A stretch of 64,000 bases of DNA, taken from the NCBI RefSeq assembly GCF_022267555.1, contig NZ_CP073586.1, forward strand, positions 3,842,721 to 3,906,720, read 5' to 3'. Position 1 is the first letter of the stretch, and each line of letters starts with the position of its first letter. Below the pieces are notes generated by a model that had not been told where the DNA came from, did not search any database, and saw nothing but the letters and a program-made list of their open reading frames with translations. The position numbers and the translations under genes were made by a program. Shown in pieces: positions 25,686 through 35,343 of this stretch. Origin of the DNA: Proteiniphilum propionicum (GTDB taxonomy: Bacteria; Bacteroidota; Bacteroidia; Bacteroidales; Dysgonomonadaceae).

Positions 25686-27110
25686 TCATAATAATGGAGC
25701 AAAAAGTCGCAACAAAGATTCAAAAAAACGTTGCATAACGGGCCTCTTAACCCATTCTCTCATCAACACCAAATCAGAAAAGCGTTGATCTTCAACAAAA
25801 ATATCATTGGCCTGCTCCCCAAGTTTTTCATCATAAATAAATGCCTCAACCTCGAAATTCTGTTCAAAACTTCGTGAATCAAAATTGGCAGATCCTATTA
25901 GAGTCAGCGAATCATCGAACATCATCATTTTAGAATGAAGAAATCCCTTATGATATTTATATACTTTCACACCTGCTTTCAACATATCCTTTATATATGA
26001 ACGTGATGCCATCTGTACTAACGGCACATCAGATCGTTTAGATATCATGAGCCTTACATCCACTCCGCGAATAGCAGCAGCCTTCAGAGCATCTATCATT
26101 GCATCGGGAGGAAGAAAATATGGAGTCTGAATGAAGATAGATTTTTGGGCATCGTAGATTGCCTGCATTATGCCGTGAGATATCTCGTTCTCTTCACTCA
26201 ATGGGCCGCTGTTAACGATCTGCATGGGACACTCCCCAAAGTTTCCCAGCATAGGAAAATAATTGCGCGATGTAATCAGGGTTTGAGAAACAAAATACCA
26301 GTCGATAAGGAAAACCGACTGCAATCCCTGAACTCCTTTACCCTCAATCCGAGCATGCGTATCTCGCCAGCAACCCCAATCGAATCCCTTTATGTATCGG
26401 TCAGCAATATTCATTCCGCCAACATATCCTATCTGTCCGTCTATAACCACTATTTTGCGGTGAGTCCTGTAGTTCAATCTTGAAGTGATTGCAGACCATG
26501 TAAGTTTTAAAAAAGGCTCGGTTTCTATGCCGGCTCTACGGAATTCTTCCAGGAATTTCTTCTTAGCTTTCCTTGACCCGAAACTATCATAAATGATACG
26601 TATTTCCAGTCCCTCCCTAGCTTTACGAATAAGTGCCTCCTGCACCTTCATGCCTATCTCATCATCATTCAAAACATAATATTCTATGTGAATATGTTGT
26701 CTTGCCTTTTCAATATCAGCGAGCAAATGATCGAACTTGTCTTTTCCTAAGGTGAATAACTTCACATTATTTCCCCCCAGCAAAGGGGTATAATCCAAAT
26801 TTTGCAGCAATTTAACTATGTTGGCATGTTTTTCAGGGAAAAAAATCTCCACCGGCGTATCCATCTCATCCAAAGGACGCTTTTTTAGTTTACTGTACAT
26901 CCGCCTTGAGATTACATATTTTTTTGTTGTATCCTGCCCGAAAACAGCATACCATATGATTCCTATGAAAGGCAAAAAGACAACAGCAAGGATCCATGCC
27001 ACAGTTTTAATGGGATTCCTGTTCTCCGAAATAACCACCACCACAATACTTATCACCGTAAGGAGATAAAGTAGCTCAATGATCATAAGCAATGTATTGT
27101 TCAACTGCAT
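25686..27110 (-). CDS. cls: Cardiolipin synthase
   Basis: A 474-residue inner-membrane phospholipase D-type enzyme. Two N-terminal membrane spans (about 8-60, with PLNTV-like region KTVAWILAVVFLPFIG) precede two PLD/HKD domains: HRKIVVIDGQIGYVGGMN and HSKMMMFDDSLTLIGSAN. It joins two phosphatidylglycerols to cardiolipin and glycerol. It is 2 bases from the rsgA stop upstream and 22 bases before aroK, all on one strand. Confidence 0.95.
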   Translation of the reverse strand: MQLNNTLLMIIELLYLLTVISIVVVVISENRNPIKTVAWILAVVFLPFIGIIWYAVFGQDTTKKYVISRRMYSKLKKRPLDEMDTPVEIFFPEKHANIVKLLQNLDYTPLLGGNNVKLFTLGKDKFDHLLADIEKARQHIHIEYYVLNDDEIGMKVQEALIRKAREGLEIRIIYDSFGSRKAKKKFLEEFRRAGIETEPFLKLTWSAITSRLNYRTHRKIVVIDGQIGYVGGMNIADRYIKGFDWGCWRDTHARIEGKGVQGLQSVFLIDWYFVSQTLITSRNYFPMLGNFGECPMQIVNSGPLSEENEISHGIMQAIYDAQKSIFIQTPYFLPPDAMIDALKAAAIRGVDVRLMISKRSDVPLVQMASRSYIKDMLKAGVKVYKYHKGFLHSKMMMFDDSLTLIGSANFDSRSFEQNFEVEAFIYDEKLGEQANDIFVEDQRFSDLVLMREWVKRPVMQRFFESLLRLFAPLL

Positions 27111-27112
27111 GG

Positions 27113-28075
27113 TTATATCCGGTATTTACCGTCACTAATATCTTCTAAAATATTCAGGTAGGAATGATATCGGCTTTCACTGATATAATGCTCTTCCACT
27201 GCTTTAAGAACAGCACAATCGGGTTCATTAATGTGCAGGCAGTTATAATATTTGCATTTCTGAGATATTTTGAATATCTCAGGAAAATAGTGCGATACTT
27301 CTGCCGTGACCATATCTATAGTTCCGAATCCCTTGATACCGGGTGTATCTATTATATATCCGCCATTATCCAGTTCTACCATTTCGGAGAAAGTGGTGGT
27401 ATGCATCCCTTTGCTATGATATTCTGAAATTTTACCCACTTTCTGTACCGATTCACCCTGCATTTCATTGATGATGCTTGATTTTCCAACACCTGAATGA
27501 CCGGCCAGCAGGACAATCTTATCCCTGGTAATCTCTTTGAGTTCGTCAACCCCTTGTCGGGTTACCATGGAGGCTTTTATACAGCGATAACCGATAAGAG
27601 AATAGAGATGAACCATGCTGTTCATATAACCGGTATCTTCCTCATCATACAGGTCTGTTTTGTTAAAAACGAGACAGACTGGGACCGAATATGCTTCGGC
27701 AGTAACAAGGAACCGGTCAATAAACACAGTTGTAGTCTCGGGTGAGTGTATTGTGATACAGAGCAACGCCTGATCGATATTTGCGGCGAGTATATGTGCA
27801 TGTTTGGAAAGCTTGGAAGACTTGCGGACAATATAGTTTTTACGATCTTCTATATCGGTAATAAAAGCCGTGCCATCAAGATTTACATCCATGAAAACAA
27901 TATCACCCACTACAACGGGACTTGTACTGCGGATTCCCTTAAGCCTGAGGTTCCCTTTTGCTTTACACAGAAAATCATTGCCGCTTTTATCGCGTACCAG
28001 ATAGGTGTTACCGGTATTTTTAATTACAAGCCCTTTCACCCTCTTCTGGTTATACTCCTCTCCGCCCTTCGTCAT
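27113..28075 (-). CDS. rsgA: Ribosome small subunit biogenesis GTPase RsgA
   Basis: A 320-residue circularly permuted GTPase. An N-terminal OB fold (about 10-75) is followed by the permuted G motifs FNKTDLYD (G4), GHSGVGKSSIINEM (G1) and DTPGIKGFG (G3), then a zinc knuckle CKYYNCLHINEPDC. It tests maturation of the 30S subunit late in assembly. Its start overlaps the frr stop (TAATG), coupling the two ribosome-cycle genes. Confidence 0.96.
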   Translation of the reverse strand: MTKGGEEYNQKRVKGLVIKNTGNTYLVRDKSGNDFLCKAKGNLRLKGIRSTSPVVVGDIVFMDVNLDGTAFITDIEDRKNYIVRKSSKLSKHAHILAANIDQALLCITIHSPETTTVFIDRFLVTAEAYSVPVCLVFNKTDLYDEEDTGYMNSMVHLYSLIGYRCIKASMVTRQGVDELKEITRDKIVLLAGHSGVGKSSIINEMQGESVQKVGKISEYHSKGMHTTTFSEMVELDNGGYIIDTPGIKGFGTIDMVTAEVSHYFPEIFKISQKCKYYNCLHINEPDCAVLKAVEEHYISESRYHSYLNILEDISDGKYRI

Positions 28076-28632
28076 TAAACGGTAAGTATTTCTTTCTCCT
28101 TTTCGGCAAACATATCATCCACTTTTTTGATATATTTATCGTGGAGTTTCTGAAGCTCATTTTCACCATCTTTTCCCATATCTTCCGGGAGACCGTCTTT
28201 AACCGCTTTTTTCACTTCATCAATACCCTCTCTTCTGGCATTTCGTATACTTATCTTAGCATCTTCGGCTTCCTGCTTGGTCTGTTTCACAAGTTGTTTT
28301 CTGCGTTCTTCCGTAAGGGGTGGTATACCCAATCGTATAACTTCTCCGTTGTTTTCGGGTGTGATACCTACATCGGAGTCCTGAATGGCCTTTTCCACTA
28401 CTTTCAACATAGGTTTTTCCCACGGTTGCACCATAATGGTCTTGGCATCGGGCGTGGTTACCGTTGCCACATTCGACAGAGGAACAAGGCTTCCATAATA
28501 TAACACACGAATTCCGTCCAGAATACGAGCGTTGGCACGACCGGCCCTGATACGTGAAAATGTCTCATCCAGGAATTCAAGGGTCATTTGCATTTTTTCT
28601 TCTGTCTCTTTTTTAATTTTCATTGTTTCCAT
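28075..28632 (-). CDS. frr: Ribosome recycling factor
   Basis: A 185-residue three-helix-bundle/beta protein that, with EF-G, splits post-termination ribosomes. Family hallmarks: [39 protein letters not shown] and [19 protein letters not shown] [17 protein letters not shown]. Start is ATG 28632 (METMKIKKE) or 28623 (MKIKKE). It lies 216 bases after pyrH (gap without features) and overlaps rsgA by one base. Confidence 0.97.
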   Translation of the reverse strand: METMKIKKETEEKMQMTLEFLDETFSRIRAGRANARILDGIRVLYYGSLVPLSNVATVTTPDAKTIMVQPWEKPMLKVVEKAIQDSDVGITPENNGEVIRLGIPPLTEERRKQLVKQTKQEAEDAKISIRNARREGIDEVKKAVKDGLPEDMGKDGENELQKLHDKYIKKVDDMFAEKEKEILTV

Positions 28633-28848
28633 AACTATCTATTATTTTTGTTGTTTTCAAGTCTTATCAAAATAGTTTAACTGACACTAGACTATTGCTT
28701 GCTATGGCATAGCCCAAATGAATTCGTCCTCTGTATATCATTTAATGCAAAAGTTGCTCGTCATGACAAAGTCCATGCAATCATGGCCTCTATTCATTTG
28801 ACTTAAGTAAATAGTGTGAACAAAAATAGTGAAAAAATTTTAATTTCT

Positions 28849-29556
28849 CTACAAATGTACCACTGTTCCTATATTATTGCCATCTATAAGCTTTTTAAGG
28901 TTACCGAAAGTGTCCATATCAAAAACCACTACAGGCAAGTTGTTCTCCTTGCACATGGTTGTAGCTGTCAGATCCATCACTTTCAATCCTCTGTCGTAAA
29001 CCTCATCGAACGAAATACTCCGGAACTTAGTGGCTGTGGGGTCTTTTTCGGGATCCGCCGTATAAACGCCATCTACACGGGTACCTTTAAGCATTGCATC
29101 AGCCTCTATCTCAATTGCTCGTAACGCAGATGCTGTATCTGTCGTAAAAAAAGGATTTCCGGTACCTCCGGCAATTATTGCTATCTCTCCTTTTTCCATA
29201 GCTTCAATAGCCTTCCACTTGGAATAGAATTCTCCTACCGGTTCCATTCGTACAGCTGTAAAAACACGGTTTTTTTGTCCCACAGAAACAAGTGCCGAGC
29301 TAAGTGCCAGGCTGTTGATTACTGTGGCAAGCATTCCCATCTGATCACCTTTCACACGGTCAAACCCTTTGGTAACACCGCTCACCCCCCTGAAAATATT
29401 GCCTCCACCAATCACAACAGCTATTTGTACACCCATATGTGAAACTTCTTTTATTTGTTCCGCATATTCTTCAAGGCGTATTTCATCTATCCCGTACTGT
29501 TTGCCGCCCATAAGCGATTCACCGCTGAGCTTGAGTAAAATTCGTTTAAATTGCAT
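28849..29556 (-). CDS. pyrH: UMP kinase
   Basis: A 235-residue amino-acid-kinase-fold enzyme making UDP from UMP. Motifs: RILLKLSGESLMGG at the start, VVIGGGNIFRGV, MGMLATVINSLAL, GTGNPFFTTDTASALRA and the C-terminal VFDMDTFGNLKKLI. Normal length. Neighbouring pyrH with frr is a widely conserved arrangement. Confidence 0.97.
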   Translation of the reverse strand: MQFKRILLKLSGESLMGGKQYGIDEIRLEEYAEQIKEVSHMGVQIAVVIGGGNIFRGVSGVTKGFDRVKGDQMGMLATVINSLALSSALVSVGQKNRVFTAVRMEPVGEFYSKWKAIEAMEKGEIAIIAGGTGNPFFTTDTASALRAIEIEADAMLKGTRVDGVYTADPEKDPTATKFRSISFDEVYDRGLKVMDLTATTMCKENNLPVVVFDMDTFGNLKKLIDGNNIGTVVHL

Positions 29557-29657
29557 ATATCATGTTTAATTATTTGAGTCCGAAATAAAAAAATCCAAAA
29601 TATAAGACCTCTATTTGTACTTAACTCTGTTTTATTCATGAAGTATCTCATGTACAA

Positions 29658-30413
29658 TCATTCATCAATAAAAGCCACTTCTTTAAATGAGTATCTCCTC
29701 CTAACTTCATTTTCCAACGTTTTCAGTACTAAATGTCCCGTTGGCAGCACATTCTCAATTATGGCTTTAAATTTACCGTTTTTGTCTTCAAACCAATAAT
29801 AATCGTTTATACGGTAGAGATCGAGCATATACTCATCCTCAATAGAATTGGTACCTCCATGCTCAAATTCACGATAGAGCATAAAAAATTCCCTCATAAA
29901 TATGTTAAATATGTATTCCATGTCCTGTTCCGATCCTGTAATTTGCTTCAGGGAAACCGGATTAGGCAAATCGGGCGGAAAAATCTGCTGATTTATGTTT
30001 ATACCAATACCAATAACCGAGTTCTCAATTTGCTTTCCCTGTATATCGTTTTCTATGAGCATACCGCCTATCTTTTTGTCTTTCCAATAAATATCATTGG
30101 GCCATTTTATTCGGATGTCGCTTACAAACTGGTCCAGCGTATTTTTGACAGCCAGTGAAGCTATACGCGAAATAATAAACTGTCCGTTAGCCTCCACGTT
30201 TTTTGGATATATCAGGAGGCTGAACAACAAGTTTTCTCCTTTCGAGGAAAACCATGATGTACCCATTTGTCCACGCCCCCCGGTCTGATATCCGGCAATC
30301 ACAACCGACCCCTCTTCAGGATGTTCTTCCCTGGCAATTTTTTTTAGCATGAGGTTTGTTGAATCAACCTCATCGACCCTTATTGTTAGACGCTCTTTAC
30401 TTAACTGATCCAT
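29658..30413 (-). CDS. birA: Biotin-[acetyl-CoA-carboxylase] ligase (monofunctional)
   Basis: A 251-residue BPL/LPL-fold ligase that activates biotin with ATP and attaches it to carboxylase carrier domains. Motifs: VDSTNLMLKKIA, the biotinyl-AMP loop GRGQMGTSWFS, and KWPNDIYWKDKKIGGML with the catalytic Lys. The N-terminal winged helix of the E. coli repressor is absent, so it is not a regulator. Its start overlaps the YjbR-family gene by 17 bases. Confidence 0.94.
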   Translation of the reverse strand: MDQLSKERLTIRVDEVDSTNLMLKKIAREEHPEEGSVVIAGYQTGGRGQMGTSWFSSKGENLLFSLLIYPKNVEANGQFIISRIASLAVKNTLDQFVSDIRIKWPNDIYWKDKKIGGMLIENDIQGKQIENSVIGIGININQQIFPPDLPNPVSLKQITGSEQDMEYIFNIFMREFFMLYREFEHGGTNSIEDEYMLDLYRINDYYWFEDKNGKFKAIIENVLPTGHLVLKTLENEVRRRYSFKEVAFIDE

Positions 30414-30759
30414 AATATAGGTTTTGATGTTTTTTGGGTAATTTTTTAATTACCTCATCAACGGAATGATATATCCATTTTTTGAGTTCCATGTCGGGCA
30501 TATCGCCATCGAGGTATATGGTGTTCCAATAGGTTTTGTTCATATGATAGGCACCTTCAACACACTCATATTCATCTCTTAACTTTATCGCCAGCTCAGG
30601 ATCGCATTTCAGGGTAATGCTGAATCTGCCGGTATCAGTGGGAATCAGCGCAAACATCTTGCCCATAACCTTCATCACAATGGTTACATCGTCAAACGGT
30701 GTTGTTGCTTCTGAACCATGAACAGCAAGGCAAAAATCGAAAAGCTCTTCTATATTCAT
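30397..30759 (-). CDS. MmcQ/YjbR family protein
   Basis: A 120-residue protein started at ATG 30759 (MNIEELFDFC); 16 extra residues of the longest frame look non-native. The MmcQ/YjbR fold (a CyaY-like DNA-binding-type fold) shows in TPFDDVTIVMKVMGKMFALI, FSITLKCDPELAIKLRDEY, GAYHMNKTYWNTIYLDG and SVDEVIKKLPKK. The role is unknown. Its end overlaps birA by 17 bases. Confidence 0.88.
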   Translation of the reverse strand: MNIEELFDFCLAVHGSEATTPFDDVTIVMKVMGKMFALIPTDTGRFSITLKCDPELAIKLRDEYECVEGAYHMNKTYWNTIYLDGDMPDMELKKWIYHSVDEVIKKLPKKHQNLYYGSVK

Positions 30760-30868
30760 TGTCTTGAAGAATTCATAAATTAAACCCATTCCACCATAGA
30801 AATGCAAACCCTAAGCTTCATGCAGCAAGTAGTAATAATGCAATCGCTACAATCAAGCTGCAATATGT

Positions 30869-31231
30869 TTACAGAAAGGGCAAAAAAGCATCTTCAATAT
30901 GCTCCAGCTCAAATTGTTGCTTATTCCACACTACAGCCACAATATCGAACCGGGCAGGCTTATCTATACAATTCATTTTCAGATAAATGCCAGCCGCTTG
31001 AATCATACGCCGCATTCGATGCTTCCCAATGGAATCCTCAGGATTTCCCCACTCTGTAGATGTACGGGTTTTAACCTCTACAAAAACGATATATTCACCC
31101 TCTTCCGAAATAATGTCGACTTCATAACCATGGCATTTCCAGTTTCTTTTAACAATACGGTGTCCTTTCGACTTTAAATAATTCACCGCCGCATCTTCAC
31201 CTTTCCATCCCAGTTCATTGTGTTCAGCCAT
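30869..31231 (-). CDS. YraN family (UPF0102) putative endonuclease
   Basis: A 120-residue protein from ATG 31231 (MAEHNELGWKGEDAA). UPF0102 has a PD-(D/E)XK-like nuclease fold; visible motifs are GEDAAVNYLKSKGHRIVKRN, the acidic VDIISEEGEYIVFVEVKTR (D and E-x-K) and RFDIVAVV. It is related to Holliday-junction-resolvase-like nucleases, but its function is not settled. It lies 109 bases upstream of the YjbR gene and diverges from the RHH-like/tadA genes. Confidence 0.9.
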   Translation of the reverse strand: MAEHNELGWKGEDAAVNYLKSKGHRIVKRNWKCHGYEVDIISEEGEYIVFVEVKTRTSTEWGNPEDSIGKHRMRRMIQAAGIYLKMNCIDKPARFDIVAVVWNKQQFELEHIEDAFLPFL

Positions 31232-31399
31232 CTTTATTGTACCCAAAAAGCGTGTATACATCGTAAAAATACAAATTTACACCATAAATCCTTCTTTTTA
31301 GTGAAAATATTTTGTTTTTTTGTAACAGCAACGGGAAAGAGAATGCAACCTGTTATTAAACCCGTGTGTATTTGTATTAGGAATTTCAATAGTTGATTA

Positions 31400-31624
31400 A
31401 TGGGAATAAAGAGTTACAAGATTCAAGGCAGAACGAAAACACGCACTAAAAAGGCTGAGTTTATGCTCAACGACGAAGAGTATGATCTTATCCATTTCTA
31501 TCTGAAAAAATATAAGATCACCAACCGATCCCGTTGGTTTCGCGAGACCGTTCTCAATCATGTACTGAGAAATATGGATCAGGATTATCCTACTCTTTTC
31601 GAAGAAAATGAGATGAGGCGATAA
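31400..31624 (+). CDS. Small conserved-looking protein, possible ribbon-helix-helix
   Basis: A 74-residue basic protein. The central part AEFMLNDEEYDLIHFYLKKY followed by ITNRSRWFRETVLNH resembles a beta-strand, two-helix ribbon-helix-helix DNA-binding fold, as in plasmid-type regulators, but this is by pattern only. It precedes tadA by 113 bases on the same strand. I do not recognise a family name. Confidence 0.6.
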   Translation: MGIKSYKIQGRTKTRTKKAEFMLNDEEYDLIHFYLKKYKITNRSRWFRETVLNHVLRNMDQDYPTLFEENEMRR

Positions 31625-31724
31625 TAATTTTTTAATAATCTGTTCATTTAACATGCAAATATTGATTCATCGGTTGCTATAACATATCATGGACACAGAA
31701 TCAGATTATCAAACATAATAATAC

Positions 31725-31740
31725 TGGAGGCAAAAACGTG
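31725..31740 (+). promoter_or_regulatory. Strong Shine-Dalgarno before a GTG start (tadA)
   Basis: TGGAGG (31725-31730) precedes GTG 31738 at good spacing. This decides the GTG start over the downstream in-frame ATG (about 31759, MRQALQEAH). Clear SD sequences are uncommon in this phylum. Confidence 0.6.
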
Positions 31741-32172
31741 TTAGACGACGAATATTTTATGAGGCAGGCACTTCAGGAAGCTCATAAAGCACTTGAGAAG
31801 GAAGAAGTTCCCATTGGAGCCGTTATAGTTATTAATCAGCGCATTATAGCTCGCGCACACAATCTCACGGAGATGTTGAATGATGTAACTGCACACGCCG
31901 AAATGCAGGCAATAACAGCTGCCGCCAATGTACTTGGAGGAAAATACCTCACTGACTGCACATTGTATGTAACAGTGGAACCTTGTCCCATGTGCGCTGG
32001 TGCCCTTCGGTGGGCACAAATATCACGGATAGTTTACGGAGCACCGGATGAAAAAAGAGGGTATTCGCGCATCTCACCCTATCTACTGCATCCAAAAACT
32101 ACAGTCAACTCCGGCATTATGGCTGAAGATTGTGCTGATCTGATAAAGATGTTTTTTACACGTTTCAGGTAA
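31738..32172 (+). CDS. tadA: tRNA adenosine-34 deaminase
   Basis: A 144-residue zinc cytidine/deoxycytidylate-deaminase-fold enzyme that makes inosine at the wobble base of tRNA-Arg(ACG). Zinc motifs: THAEMQAI-type AHAEMQAITAA (His and catalytic Glu) and EPCPMCAGAL (two Cys). EEVPIGAVIV and ISRIVYGAPDEKRG are typical. GTG start at 31738 is supported by TGGAGG. A terminator follows about 85 bases after its stop. Confidence 0.94.
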   Translation: MLDDEYFMRQALQEAHKALEKEEVPIGAVIVINQRIIARAHNLTEMLNDVTAHAEMQAITAAANVLGGKYLTDCTLYVTVEPCPMCAGALRWAQISRIVYGAPDEKRGYSRISPYLLHPKTTVNSGIMAEDCADLIKMFFTRFR

Positions 32173-32255
32173 TCCGTTCACAGTAAATGGGAAATAATCA
32201 ATAAACGGAAATCTATTTTCCATTTTAGTAATTTTCGTAAAAAACTGCAAAATAT

Positions 32256-32299
32256 AAAGAGGGCAAACCAGATACAATTTTGATTTTACCCTCTTTTAT
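32256..32299 (+). terminator. Probable terminator after tadA
   Basis: AAAGAGGG (32256-32263) pairs with CCCTCTTT (32289-32296) across a 25-base loop that contains further AAA/TTT pairing, ending in a short T-run. It could work in both directions. Confidence 0.55.
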
Positions 32300-32460
32300 C
32301 CGTACTTTTATGGTAGACAAACACAAATACTCAAATCTCGAATACTGAATTTGCTCCGAGAGTCCTTAATAACTACAAGCATTATGCTCCGCTTGCAATG
32401 AAAGAGACATTTCAAAAGGTACTCAATATTTGTTTAATATTTGGAATTTATCTGATCTGG

Positions 32461-33009
32461 TCAGAACCTATAAACCCATTCAGCAAAAGCATTTACCCAA
32501 CTTTGAAGAAACTTACGGGTGTCATCATTTTTCAGGCTGTTGTTTTCATCGAACAGCTGCAGCGAGTTCCCTATATATGCTTCCGGTTGCTGCATCATAT
32601 ATACGTTAAGGAAAACCATCGGCTGACGTAGTGCATGATTAGCTGATTCACCACCTAAGGCGCTCATTGAGCTGCTTACTATTGCGCCCGGTTTGCCGCC
32701 CCATTTATTTTGCCCATAGGGTCTGGATGCCACATCAAGCGCATTTTTCATTACCCCTGAGATAGATCTGTTATATTCGGGGGTAAAGAATAGGAAACCA
32801 TCGGCTTCGCCGATTTTCTTTCTAAACTCAATCCACTCTAAAGGTGGATTTAAATCGAGGTCTTCATTATAATGTGCAAGTTGCCCTATCTCAACAATCT
32901 CTAGATCAAGTGAATCTGGAGCTAATCTTATCACTTCATTTGCCAATTTTCTATTGGCCGATTCTTTACGAAGGCTGCCTACCAATACGGCAATTTTCTT
33001 TTTACTCAT
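32461..33009 (-). CDS. NADPH-dependent FMN reductase family protein
   Basis: A 182-residue flavodoxin-fold protein. LVGSLRKESANRKLANEV is the FMN phosphate loop, FFTPEYNRSISGVMKNALD the classic second motif, and GGKPGAIVSSSMSALGG the third. Such enzymes reduce quinones, azo compounds or chromate with NAD(P)H; the physiological substrate is unknown. It is monocistronic on the minus strand. Confidence 0.9.
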   Translation of the reverse strand: MSKKKIAVLVGSLRKESANRKLANEVIRLAPDSLDLEIVEIGQLAHYNEDLDLNPPLEWIEFRKKIGEADGFLFFTPEYNRSISGVMKNALDVASRPYGQNKWGGKPGAIVSSSMSALGGESANHALRQPMVFLNVYMMQQPEAYIGNSLQLFDENNSLKNDDTRKFLQSWVNAFAEWVYRF

Positions 33010-33362
33010 ATCTGAATCTTATTAAAGGTGCATTAATATTTATAGAAAATATTGAATGGAGATAACTCCATAAAATAATTAATATAATAACGTCATTATC
33101 ACCTTTTTTGTTCCATAACAAATATTGATGAGCTATTGATACTGGTTTTCATAAAATATTTAAATATTTCTTGCCTGTTTGTCTTTCCGATAACCGGTGC
33201 ATTTGTCCAAAAGATGAGTGCTGTCTTTTGTTTTGTCAAAACGAAGAAATATAATTTTTAAAATGAATTAAATCATTAATTAATAGATATTTATATATTG
33301 AACAATTTACATATGAAAGATGGAAATAGCCATTATTTCGTAAACCCTCCGCTCGCCTGCTG
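33010..33362. other. AT-rich intergenic region
   Basis: I see no gene, strong hairpin or clear promoter in these 353 bases. They must include the promoter of the FMN reductase gene. Confidence 0.4.
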
Positions 33363-33770
33363 CTATTCCTTCTCCCTGCTCAATTGAACAATATCTTCCG
33401 ACTCACAGCTTCTGCAGTGATCAGCTTTTTTCATGGTAACCATCGTCTCATTGCAACTATGGCATTTATACCAATAATCATCCGTTACATATGCCCCGCC
33501 TCTAAAAATAATCGCTCTTCCTTCAATTAGAGCTTTTGCCAGTTTTCTTCTCGCACCATCAAGCAGGCGTGTGAATGTGGGCCTGGAGACACCCATCTTT
33601 TCTGCTGCCTCCTCCTGGTAAAGACGTTCGTAGTCGGCCAACCTGATTGCTTCCAGCTCCTCATATTGGAGTACCACAGTATCCAACTCCCTCCTGGGTA
33701 CTCCGAACGGCTTATATCCATCCATCAATGGCGGTTTCATTACTCTTCTGTTTTTTCTCCTCTTTGGCAT
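33363..33770 (-). CDS. DUF134 DNA-binding protein with zinc ribbon
   Basis: A 135-residue protein of DUF134 (UPF0251): MDGYKPFGVPRRELDTVVL, ELEAIRLADYERLYQEEAAE and helix-turn-helix MGVSRPTFTRLLDGARRKLA. The C-terminus has a zinc ribbon with two Cys pairs, CHSCNE and CRSCES. It is a putative regulator of sigma-70 region-4-like type; targets are unknown. A perfect 7+3+7 palindrome lies 139 bases upstream of its start and may be its own operator. Confidence 0.87.
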   Translation of the reverse strand: MPKRRKNRRVMKPPLMDGYKPFGVPRRELDTVVLQYEELEAIRLADYERLYQEEAAEKMGVSRPTFTRLLDGARRKLAKALIEGRAIIFRGGAYVTDDYWYKCHSCNETMVTMKKADHCRSCESEDIVQLSREKE

Positions 33771-33908
33771 AATACGTTTCCTTTATAACAATCTGCTTTC
33801 TGCTTTAAATGTAACTTTTACAAAATAGAATATTTTAACAATACTTCGGTAATTATTTTTTAAACATCTGACAATCAGCAAAAAGTGCTACTGAGTTTTG
33901 GGCAGGTA

Positions 33909-33925
33909 TACTTTGTTGCAAAGTA
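33909..33925. promoter_or_regulatory. Palindrome upstream of the DUF134 gene
   Basis: TACTTTG-TTG-CAAAGTA is a perfect inverted repeat in the 199-base gap between the DUF134 and Gfo/Idh genes. It is a plausible operator for the DUF134 regulator; there is no direct evidence. Confidence 0.4.
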
Positions 33926-33969
33926 ATGGATTACATGGTGTTTCAAAACTTTTTTACCGGAATATTTTT

Positions 33970-35343
33970 TTAAATTTTCGGCAATTTCCAGGGAGTTCTG
34001 TAATTGGCTTTAATTAAACTGTTCGCCTCATCACACCCTATGAACTTTCCTGCCTTAATATCCCAATCCAAAGCACTACCAACTCGGCAGGAGATATTTG
34101 CCATATGGCTAAGAATGGCAACTTCTGCACCAATAGCTACATCGGCATTGGGCAGTTTGCGCGAACGAATACTGTCAAGCATATTACCAGCATGCAGATA
34201 CAAACCTTTGCCCTGCCCTTTTCTTTTTTCCACAGCCTCCATGCGTAGCGTGTTGGGTCTCTTTTCGTCGTCACAAGGATAGCAATAGGGGTAATTACGA
34301 CTGTTGACAGCCTGTTCAGGCACCACTTCCCAGCCGTTGCGTGTAAGAATTAGCGTACCATTTTCACCAAGGAAAGCAACACCCTCACGCAGCCCGAACA
34401 ACCCTGTTCCTATTCCACAAGCATGATCCCAAATAATATTGAAACCCGGATACTTATAGGTCACCATCAGAGTGTCGGGTGTCTCCATGGCATCATCGGG
34501 GTATCCATACTTTCCGCCGGCTCCATAAACATATGAAGGCAATCCAACATTCATTCCCTTCATCGCGTAATCGAGCAAGTGCACCCCCCAGTCTGCCATC
34601 AATCCGCCGGCATAATCCCAGAAGAAGCGAAAGTTATAATGAAATCTGTTCTGATTAAAATCGCGCTTTGGTGCAGGACCCAACCACATGTCGTAATCTA
34701 CACCGGCAGGGGGTTGCGAATCGGGCACTACCGGCAGTGTCCATTTGCTGGTCTGATAAGCCCACACTTTAACGGTTCGCACACGTCCCAGTTGTCCACT
34801 TTGCACATAAGCTGCAGCTTCATCCCAGTGAGGATCGCTCCGCTGCCATTGCCCTACCTGCACAATCCGGTTATATTTTCTGGCAGCCTTAACCATCAGC
34901 CCACACTCTTCAATGGTGTTGGCAAGAGGCTTTTCTACGTATACATCTTTACCTGCTTCACAGGCTGCAATCAGCTGCAGGCAATGCCAGTGGTCGGGGG
35001 TGCCGATAATTACCATATCCACATCTTTGTTATCTATTACCCGGCGCCAGTCCTTAACCAGTTGTGGTGGTTTTTTACCGGTTAGCTTCTCCAAGTCAGC
35101 CGCACGCTTATAGAGCCACTGATCATCCACATCACATATAGAGATACATTCAGTTTCCGGGTATTGCAAGAACGCTTTCAGGTTGCTCCAACCCTGATTG
35201 CGGCAGCCTATCAGGCCTATTTTGATTTTATTCCCGGGAGTTGTCTTCCCATATATTGAAGAAAATGATTTCCCCATCAACGGAGTTAAACTTAAACCGG
35301 TTGCTGTAACAGCAGATTTTTTCAAGAAATTTCGTCTATCCAT
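33970..35343 (-). CDS. Gfo/Idh/MocA family oxidoreductase, Tat-exported
   Basis: A 457-residue NAD(P)-dependent sugar oxidoreductase-type protein. A twin-arginine signal (DRRNFLKKSAVTATGLSLTP) is followed by the Rossmann start KIKIGLIGCRNQGWSNLKAF, VDMVIIGTPDHWHCLQLI, and VYVEKPLANTIEECGLMV with the EKP motif. The C-terminal domain has FFWDYAGGLMADWGVHLLDY. Tat export implies that the cofactor is bound before secretion, as in periplasmic members acting on glycosides. The substrate is unknown, and no PUL genes adjoin it. Confidence 0.9.
   Translation of the reverse strand: MDRRNFLKKSAVTATGLSLTPLMGKSFSSIYGKTTPGNKIKIGLIGCRNQGWSNLKAFLQYPETECISICDVDDQWLYKRAADLEKLTGKKPPQLVKDWRRVIDNKDVDMVIIGTPDHWHCLQLIAACEAGKDVYVEKPLANTIEECGLMVKAARKYNRIVQVGQWQRSDPHWDEAAAYVQSGQLGRVRTVKVWAYQTSKWTLPVVPDSQPPAGVDYDMWLGPAPKRDFNQNRFHYNFRFFWDYAGGLMADWGVHLLDYAMKGMNVGLPSYVYGAGGKYGYPDDAMETPDTLMVTYKYPGFNIIWDHACGIGTGLFGLREGVAFLGENGTLILTRNGWEVVPEQAVNSRNYPYCYPCDDEKRPNTLRMEAVEKRKGQGKGLYLHAGNMLDSIRSRKLPNADVAIGAEVAILSHMANISCRVGSALDWDIKAGKFIGCDEANSLIKANYRTPWKLPKI

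Noticed and set aside
33839..33866. Third copy of the 130-bp repeat (CAATACTTCGGTA match)
   Set aside because: Only the first 25 bases resemble copies A and B; a 13-base match is expected by chance in 64 kb.
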